This document shows positions 58,387 through 64,000 of a stretch of DNA of 64,000 nt, piece by piece. How positions within the stretch are numbered: position 1 is the stretch's first letter; the number at the start of each line of letters is the position of its first letter. Source of the DNA: Myxococcus stipitatus (GTDB taxonomy: Bacteria; Myxococcota; Myxococcia; Myxococcales; Myxococcaceae); the NCBI RefSeq assembly GCF_037414475.1, contig NZ_CP147913.1, positions 7,190,001-7,254,000 on the forward strand. Direction: 5' to 3'. The notes below the pieces were generated by a model. That model saw only the letters and a program-made list of their open reading frames with translations. It did no database searches and was not told where the DNA came from. A program made the translations under genes and the position numbers.

Positions 58387-58782
58387 ATGCTCTACAAAGT
58401 GACCCCGATGATGACGCCGCCGCCGGAGAAGGCGAAGCCGCGTGAGCCGGGGCAGCCTCAGCCGAGAAAGCGGCGCAAGTCCGCGGTCTACGACGCTGAT
58501 GGTCACGAGGTGCTCATCTCGCTGATGTGTATCAAGTGCCGCACGCTGAAGCCGCTGGCCCAGTTCGGTCTGCGGAAGATGGCGGATGGCGCCATCCGGA
58601 ATCAGCCGTGGTGCCGCACGTGCCGCTCGGGTGCGGGGACCAAGAAGCCGAAGGCCGGAAAGGGCGAGGCCGCCGCGCCCGCCGAGGCCGCGCCGGTGCT
58701 CCAGGTCGTCGAGACCGAGGCTCCCGCTTCCAAGTCCCCCGCCTCCGCGCCCCAGGCGCCGACTCCGGCCACCCGGGGCTGA
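58387..58782 (+). CDS. Small zinc-ribbon protein
   Basis: 131 residues from ATG 58387, preceded by GGGAGG at seven bases; the open frame starting at 58228 has no such site and enters the palindromes. A Pro/Lys/Arg-rich N-terminus (1-32) precedes a compact zinc-binding core with Cys48, Cys51, Cys76 and Cys79 (CIKC ... CRTC) around FGLRKMADGAIRNQ. A Lys/Ala/Pro-rich tail (about 84-131) follows. The CxxC-x24-CxxC spacing resembles zinc ribbons that bind nucleic acid, such as those attached to endonuclease VII-like domains, but no nuclease part is present. It is convergent with the Hsp70 gene (17 bp gap). Confidence 0.7.
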   Translation: MLYKVTPMMTPPPEKAKPREPGQPQPRKRRKSAVYDADGHEVLISLMCIKCRTLKPLAQFGLRKMADGAIRNQPWCRTCRSGAGTKKPKAGKGEAAAPAEAAPVLQVVETEAPASKSPASAPQAPTPATRG

Positions 58783-58799
58783 AGGCCGCGGTCCGGCGG

Positions 58800-61577
58800 T
58801 TACGACAACCGCAGGCCCGCGGGGAGCGTGTCGCCCAGCGCGCGCGCTTCGTCCGCGGCTTCGAGCGCGACCACCTCGCGCACCATGCGAACCCACGTCT
58901 CCGAGGCCTTGGCCGCGACCAGGGCCTGGGCCGCGCGCTCGCGCAAGGCGGGGTCCACGTCGCGCGTGCGATCTCCAGTGAGCCGCGCCAGCTGCGCGGC
59001 GGCGAAGGGCGCGCCGTCAATCTTCCGCAAGTCGAGCTCCAGCAGCAGCGTGAGCCACGCCTCCGCGGTCTCCACGTCCACCACCTTGTGGCTGCTGCCG
59101 TAGAGGGGCACGCGCGCGCCCAGTCGTCCCAGGGACCAGGCCCAGGGGCCACCGGAGCGGGCCTCCGCCTTCAGCCGCTCGGCAATCCAGCGCCCCACCT
59201 CCGCCTTGTCGCTGGGGGCCAGGTGCTCCAGCGAGGCCGCCGTGCGCACCATCTCCTCCAACCCCTCGGGTTGGATTCCCTTGAGCTTGCCGGCCGCGGG
59301 TGCGTTGGGCGGAACCTTCCGGGCCAGGTGCGGTTGCAGGTACGCGTAGAGCTTCTGCTGCTGCGCCTCCGTCAGACCGCCGGCGATGCGGCGCCACATC
59401 ACCCAGAACTCGGTCCACACGGCCTTGTCCTGGTGGTGCTGCACCAGCGCCTCGAAGAGGCTGAAGGTCTGCTCCGCGCGCCAGCCGTCCAGCGGATAGC
59501 CGAAGCCCGGGCGCAAGGTGAAGCCCGCGAGGCTGTAGAAGACGCGCTCGTGGTCCTCGGTGCGCCGCCGCTTGCTGGCGCCCGCGTAGAGCGTGCTCCA
59601 CATCTCGCGCAACACCGGCACGCGCCACGTCTCGCGAGGCCCCAACGCCTTCTCCAGCGTCTTGCCCAACTGCTTCACGTCCTTGGGGCCCAGGGGCAGG
59701 GGCTTGTTGCCGTAGACGCGCTCGATGTTCTCCTTCGCCTCGGCGAAGCGCGCGGGCATGGACTCGGTGACGGTCAGCTCATGTGAGCCGCCCGTGCCGC
59801 GCAGCTCGAACTCGAGCCGCCACCGCTCGTCCGCGACGTTGGAGACGCAATAGAGCTCCAGCGTCCCAATCTCCGTCAGCACGGCCTGGAGGTGCACGGG
59901 CACATCCGCGACCTTCCCCGCCGCGCCCTTGAGCAGCGTGTGGATGGGCGGCAGCGGCTTGAGGTCCTCCGCCAGCGGCACCAGGTCCCCGGGCTTGTCG
60001 ATTCGGTCGCTCGTCGTCGAGTAGAGCTGGAACTGCACCGGACGGCCCAGGGTGAGCGTGAAGGGCCGCGTGCCCAGGTCGACCTTCTGTCCCTCCTCGA
60101 AGCCTCGGGGGATGAGACAGAGCGCCGGCTGCTCCTCGCTGTCCGCCGCGCGCTGCAGGCCCACGTAGTACGCACGCGCCGCGCCGCCGCCGATGCGCAG
60201 CCCGTGCCCGCGCCGCACCAACCCGTAGTACGCCGCGCCGCGAGCGACGGCGAGCTCCAGCGACTCGTGCCGCAGCAGGGCGACTTTCGGCGCCTGGGGC
60301 CACCACGCGGAGACAGCCTCCACCAGCCGCTCCGAAATCCAGGGCGAGTTGAACACGCCGCCGTTGAGGAGGATGGCGTCGGGGCGGGGCAGGGCGCCCT
60401 CGAAGGGAGGTGCCTCGCCCAGCGCCGCGAAGCCCGCCGCCGCGTGCTGCGCGAGGAACGCGGCCAGGTGGCGAGTCACCGCCGCGTCCTGCACGTACGG
60501 CAGGCCCAACTCCTGGAGCGCCATGCGCGCGGCGCGCCGGGGCCGCTCGGTGGGCGCGGTGCGGGGGAAGAACCCATCGAGCACCAGCGCATGCGCCTCG
60601 TCGCGCGTGAGCTCGGAGGACAACGTTCCGCCCAACAGCCGGCTGCCCTCGCCCGCGAGCGACACGCCGTACTTCTCGGGCGGCGCCTTGCCGAGCAGGG
60701 CTTCCTTGGCGGTGCGCGCGGCTTGAATCGCCTGCGTCCACTGCGTCGCGGACAGACGGCGCCCGTCCGGGAGCAGCTTCTCCTCTACCCGGCGCGCCAG
60801 CGCGGCGTCCATGTTGTCGCCGCCCAGCATGAGGTGGTCGCCCACCGCGAGCCGCCGGAGCATGGGGCCCTCGGGGGACACGCCCGCGTGGACCAGCGTG
60901 AAGTCCGTGGTGCCGCCGCCCACGTCGACGACCAGCACGAGGCGGACGTTCGAGAGCGTCTGCTCCAGGTCCGAGCGGTGGCGGGCCGTGTAGTCGTAGA
61001 AGGCCGCCTGCGGCTCCTCCAGCAGGGTGAACTTCTCCAGCCCCGCCTTGCGCGCGGCGCTCACCGTGAGGGCGCGCGCGGCCTCGTCGAACGAAGCGGG
61101 GACGGTGATGACCACCTCCTGCTTCGACAAGGGCGCGTCCGGGTGCGCGAAGTCCCACGCTCGCGCCATGTGCGTCAGCAAGAGCGCGCTGGCGTCGACG
61201 GGGGACAGCTTCTGGATGTCGGCCGGCGCACCCCACGGGAGGATGGGCGCGGACCGGTCCACGCCCGGGTGACACAGCCAGCTCTTGGCGCTGGCAATCA
61301 GCCGGCCCGGCACCCGCGCGCCCTGCCAGCGCGCCAGCTCACCCACCACCCACGGGCCCCCATCATCGCCCCAGGGGAGGCGCAGCGAATCGGCGCTCAG
61401 CTCGTGGCCCGCCGGCACATACACGGTGGAGGGCAACAGCGCGCGCGGCGCCACCTCTCCCTGGCGGACGAGCTGCGGGACGGGGAAGTCCTCCACGGGC
61501 GCGCTCGCGCCCCGGGAAGGGTCCACGGACGCCACCGCGCAGTGGGTGGTGCCCAGGTCGATGCCGACGATTCGCAT
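58800..61577 (-). CDS. Hsp70-family protein with long C-terminal extension
   Basis: 925 residues, GGAGG just before ATG 61577. The nucleotide-binding domain has the phosphate-1 motif GIDLGTTHCAVASVD, the connect/phosphate-2 motif VLVVDVGGGTTDFTLVHAG, the LGGDNMDAALARR block and a late ILLNGGVFNSPWISERLVE adenosine-motif equivalent. The usual DnaK substrate domain is replaced by a beta-rich part and then about 300 helical residues (after about 620) without DnaK similarity. These DnaK relatives occur in pairs with DUF2760 proteins in diverse bacteria; the client is unknown. It is the last gene of the operon, 25 bp after the second Hsp70. Confidence 0.85.
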   Translation of the reverse strand: MRIVGIDLGTTHCAVASVDPSRGASAPVEDFPVPQLVRQGEVAPRALLPSTVYVPAGHELSADSLRLPWGDDGGPWVVGELARWQGARVPGRLIASAKSWLCHPGVDRSAPILPWGAPADIQKLSPVDASALLLTHMARAWDFAHPDAPLSKQEVVITVPASFDEAARALTVSAARKAGLEKFTLLEEPQAAFYDYTARHRSDLEQTLSNVRLVLVVDVGGGTTDFTLVHAGVSPEGPMLRRLAVGDHLMLGGDNMDAALARRVEEKLLPDGRRLSATQWTQAIQAARTAKEALLGKAPPEKYGVSLAGEGSRLLGGTLSSELTRDEAHALVLDGFFPRTAPTERPRRAARMALQELGLPYVQDAAVTRHLAAFLAQHAAAGFAALGEAPPFEGALPRPDAILLNGGVFNSPWISERLVEAVSAWWPQAPKVALLRHESLELAVARGAAYYGLVRRGHGLRIGGGAARAYYVGLQRAADSEEQPALCLIPRGFEEGQKVDLGTRPFTLTLGRPVQFQLYSTTSDRIDKPGDLVPLAEDLKPLPPIHTLLKGAAGKVADVPVHLQAVLTEIGTLELYCVSNVADERWRLEFELRGTGGSHELTVTESMPARFAEAKENIERVYGNKPLPLGPKDVKQLGKTLEKALGPRETWRVPVLREMWSTLYAGASKRRRTEDHERVFYSLAGFTLRPGFGYPLDGWRAEQTFSLFEALVQHHQDKAVWTEFWVMWRRIAGGLTEAQQQKLYAYLQPHLARKVPPNAPAAGKLKGIQPEGLEEMVRTAASLEHLAPSDKAEVGRWIAERLKAEARSGGPWAWSLGRLGARVPLYGSSHKVVDVETAEAWLTLLLELDLRKIDGAPFAAAQLARLTGDRTRDVDPALRERAAQALVAAKASETWVRMVREVVALEAADEARALGDTLPAGLRLS

Positions 61578-61602
61578 ACACCTCCGGTTGCCGGTCGGCG
61601 TT

Positions 61603-63465
61603 CTACTCCTTCATGCGGACGTTGAGCTCAAGCTTCCAGCGCCCGGGGCCACCTTTCTCCAGGCAGCGCAGCTCCAGCGTCCCCACCTCCGTCACCGCGG
61701 CCTGCAGGTTGACGGGCGTCAGGTCGCCGAAGGCCGACGGCTGTCCGGGCATCGTGGTCTCGATGGGCGCCAGCTCCTCCATCTCGCCCTTCGCCAGCTC
61801 GTCCGCCACGTCATCCACCATGACGCCGACCGAGTCGTCGCGCCGCACGGAGGAGGAGAAGAAGCGGAAGCTGGTGGGCTCGCCCGTGACGAGGCCGAAC
61901 TCCTGCGGTGGCACATCCGCCTGCGTGCCTTCCTCCATGCCGAACGGCGCCACGCACAGCGCCTTCACGGGAGGCTCGAAGCCGGGCACCGCGGGCATCG
62001 CCGACTCCACGCCCACGTAGTACGCGCGCGCCGTGCCGCCGCGGATGCGCAGCCCGTGCCCCTGCTTCACCCAGCCGTAGTACGCGGCGCCTCTCGCCAC
62101 CGAGAGGTCCAGGTCCGCGCCCTCCAGCTCCTTGGCGGGCTGGCCTCCGTCCGCCTTCAGCCACAGGTTGAGCACCTCCATGACGCGCGCCTTGAGCGGG
62201 CCCGCCTTGAAGACGCCGCCGTTGAAGAGCACCGCCGTCGGATGGAGGAACGACTTGTCGCCGATGGCGACCGGTGCGTCATGGCTGCTCGCGAGCGCCT
62301 GCGCCTGCCGCGTGAGGAAGGCCGCCAGGTGCCGCGACACGCCCGCGTCCTGCGCGTAGGGCAGCGCCATCTGCGCCAGGCCCGTGCGCCGCGCCGTGCG
62401 AGGCAGCTCCGCCAGCGGCGTCACCGGGAAGAAGCCATCGGTGAGGACTCGCTCCAGCTCCTCGCGCGTCAGCTCCGTGCGCAGCGTTCCGCCGATGAGC
62501 GACGAGCCCCGGCTGGGGACGGAGATGGACACCTTGTCCAGGGACGTGTCCGCGTACAGCGTCTCCTTGGCCTGCCGGCATCCGTGGGTGAGGGCGTTGA
62601 ACTGCCACGGGTCCAGCTTCTTTCCCTCGGCGACCAGGCGCTGGTTGAGCGTGTGCGCCAGCGCCAGGTCCATGTTGTCGCCACCCAAGAGGATGTGGTC
62701 GCCCACGGCCACGCGCAGGAGCTCCACCTCGCCGTCCCTGTCCCGCACGGTAATGACGGAGAAGTCCGTGGTGCCGCCGCCCACGTCCACCACGAGGATG
62801 ACCTCGCCGGGCTGCACCTGCTGGCGGAAGGACTCACCCATCGCCTCCAGCCACGCGTACAGCGCGGCCTGCGGCTCCTCCAACAGCGTGACGTGCTCGA
62901 TGCCCGCCGCCTTGGCCGCCTCCAGCGTCAGCTCGCGGGCCGCCGCGTCGAACGAGGCGGGCACGGTGACGATGACGTCCTGCTCGGCCAGCGCGTTGCC
63001 GGAGCTCTCGCGGTCCTTGGCGAAGGTGGTGTCCCACGCCTCCTTGAGGTGGCGCAGGAAGCGCGCGGACGCATCCAGTGGGGACACGCGCTGCACATCT
63101 TCTGGGGCCTGCCACGGCAAGAGCGCCGAGCGCCGGTCCACGCCGGGATGGGACAGCCAGCTCTTGGGCGAGGACACCAGCCGCGTGGGCACCTTGGCCC
63201 CGTGTGAGCGCGCCAGCTCTCCGATGATGGAGGTGGCCTCGGGGTTCCACGGCAGCGCGAGGCTCCCCTTGGGGAACTCCTGCGCGGCGGGCAGATAGAG
63301 GAAGGAGGGCAACAGCGGCCTCGCCTCCACCGTGCCGGGCGCGGTGAGCTGGGGGATGGGCAGCATGGACTGCGCGCGGCCCCGGGACTTTCCGTCCTCC
63401 AGGTTGAAGTACGACACCGCGGAGTGGGTGGTGCCAAGGTCGATGCCGATGGAATAGCGGGCCAT
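61603..63465 (-). CDS. Hsp70-family protein, shorter paralogue
   Basis: 620 residues from ATG 63465. Hsp70 ATPase motifs: IGIDLGTTHSAVSYFNLE at the N-terminus, VILVVDVGGGTTDFSVITV, HILLGGDNMDLALAH and AVLFNGGVFKAGPLKARVM. It aligns along its length with the first 620 residues of the neighbour but lacks that protein's C-terminal extension; both share the VARGAAYYG...GLRIRGGTARAYYVG type segment. Probably an ancient tandem duplication with divergence in the C-terminal half. An ATP-dependent chaperone acting together with the DUF2760 product is inferred. The gap to the DUF2760 gene is 62 bp. Confidence 0.87.
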   Translation of the reverse strand: MARYSIGIDLGTTHSAVSYFNLEDGKSRGRAQSMLPIPQLTAPGTVEARPLLPSFLYLPAAQEFPKGSLALPWNPEATSIIGELARSHGAKVPTRLVSSPKSWLSHPGVDRRSALLPWQAPEDVQRVSPLDASARFLRHLKEAWDTTFAKDRESSGNALAEQDVIVTVPASFDAAARELTLEAAKAAGIEHVTLLEEPQAALYAWLEAMGESFRQQVQPGEVILVVDVGGGTTDFSVITVRDRDGEVELLRVAVGDHILLGGDNMDLALAHTLNQRLVAEGKKLDPWQFNALTHGCRQAKETLYADTSLDKVSISVPSRGSSLIGGTLRTELTREELERVLTDGFFPVTPLAELPRTARRTGLAQMALPYAQDAGVSRHLAAFLTRQAQALASSHDAPVAIGDKSFLHPTAVLFNGGVFKAGPLKARVMEVLNLWLKADGGQPAKELEGADLDLSVARGAAYYGWVKQGHGLRIRGGTARAYYVGVESAMPAVPGFEPPVKALCVAPFGMEEGTQADVPPQEFGLVTGEPTSFRFFSSSVRRDDSVGVMVDDVADELAKGEMEELAPIETTMPGQPSAFGDLTPVNLQAAVTEVGTLELRCLEKGGPGRWKLELNVRMKE

Positions 63466-63527
63466 ATCGGGCTTGAACTCCTTGAAGGCTCCGTTTTTGT
63501 CCGGTCTGCGAGTGCGCCGCGGCGGGC

Positions 63528-64000
63528 TCAGGCGAGCTCGACGTCCGCGGGAGCGAGCACTCGGGGGTCCATGGCGGGGCTCACGGTGGGGAACTTCACC
63601 TCCGACACCACCCATCCATGGTGGCGCAGCGTCCCGGTGTGGGGCGGCTGGCCCGTCACGTTGCCGCTCAGGCGGATGCGCTGCGCGTCGAAGCCCGCGG
63701 GCACCGTGACGCGGTCTCCCTCCGACTGGGGCAGCACCGGCTGGAGCGTGAGGTACTGGCCCACCACCTTGCGGCACCCCTCATGGACGATGCGGCAGGC
63801 TGCTCCCACCTCTGCGTCCGAGAAGGCGGCCACGTTCTCCTGGAGGAAGTCCACCAGCCGGCCCTCTCGTTGGAGCATGGAGAGGAGCGCCAGGGCGCTG
63901 GCGTGCTCACGCTCGGGAGGAGGGGCGGGGGCGGGCTCGGGGGGCTTCACCGCCGCCGGGGCGGCCGTGGACTGGCCGGACGGAAGCTGCGCGAGCTTCC
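63528..64000 (-). CDS. DUF2760 protein, 5' part outside the window
   Basis: The frame is open through base 64000 and upstream of the GTG at 63950 (KLAQLPSGQSTAAP precedes it), so the gene very likely starts beyond the window. About 157 residues are visible: a Pro/Ala-rich linker and the C-terminal domain with ALALLSMLQREGRLVDFLQEN, AACRIVHEGCRKVVGQYL and PHTGTLRHHGWVVSEVKFP. This is the DUF2760 domain, repeatedly found beside Hsp70-like genes as here. Its function is unknown; no catalytic motif is seen. Confidence 0.8.
   Translation of the reverse strand, partial: KLAQLPSGQSTAAPAAVKPPEPAPAPPPEREHASALALLSMLQREGRLVDFLQENVAAFSDAEVGAACRIVHEGCRKVVGQYLTLQPVLPQSEGDRVTVPAGFDAQRIRLSGNVTGQPPHTGTLRHHGWVVSEVKFPTVSPAMDPRVLAPADVELA

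Overview
The window is a very GC-rich, densely coded bacterial chromosome segment of myxobacterial type (Myxococcus/Corallococcus-like). This rests on codon use, a C-terminal MYXO-CTERM-like tag on the protein at 55.0-56.3 kb, many lipoproteins, several c-di-GMP and two-component regulators, a sigma-54 activator beside its own sensor, and long GC-rich antisense frames. I see no insertion sequence, prophage, CRISPR array, rRNA or tRNA. Two genes are cut by the window ends: a thiolase on the left and a DUF2760 gene on the right.

Layout. 0-2.6 kb: beta-oxidation pair (thiolase C-terminus, fadJ). 2.7-6.1 kb: glycolipid/polysaccharide genes (PIG-V-like mannosyltransferase, methyltransferase, ChbG/HpnK-type deacetylase, GT2). 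6.3-10.4 kb: signalling (GGDEF protein with a dead receiver, then a receiver-PAS-kinase and an NtrC-family activator behind a sigma-54-type promoter and an upstream palindrome). 10.4-13.5 kb: rarA, nadK, an ElyC/YdcF-like protein. 13.5-14.6 kb: a close homologue of the bacterial ethylene-forming enzyme. 14.8-18.5 kb: 5'-nucleotidase and a GH13 lipoprotein. 18.5-21.65 kb: tetR-MFS-coaD-MBL operon with 4-bp overlaps at every junction and a clear TetR operator on its promoter. 21.7-24.2 kb: a Hod-like alpha/beta-hydrolase-fold protein, apt and a hydroxyacid dehydrogenase. 24.3-31.5 kb: SWIM-SNF2 helicase, recN, PP2C phosphatase, M23 peptidase. 31.6-33.5 kb: degenerate GGDEF protein and RlmM-like methyltransferase. 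33.7-41.2 kb: secA, then the translation/UMP kinase block rpsB-tsf-pyrH-frr, with a degenerate receiver/GGDEF protein fused translationally to the end of frr. 41.2-46.7 kb: frataxin-like CyaY, SixA, a lipoprotein and a roughly 1260-residue NfnB/NfnA-like flavoprotein fusion. 47.1-54.9 kb: surface polysaccharide genes (tandem GT4 protein, GT4, gmd-rmd for GDP-D-rhamnose) with two lipoprotein/hypothetical genes and a NADAR-family gene between them. 55.0-58.2 kb: phytase-like and 5'-nucleotidase-like phosphatases. 58.4-64 kb: a small zinc-ribbon protein and a DUF2760-Hsp70-Hsp70 operon.

Most genes are core or lineage-typical. The items most worth following are the ethylene-forming enzyme, the self-linked sigma-54 two-component operon, the TetR-controlled operon that contains the normally essential coaD, the Hod-like ring-cleavage candidate, the Nfn-like fusion with palindromes in its promoter region, and three GGDEF/receiver proteins with dead catalytic or phospho-acceptor sites.
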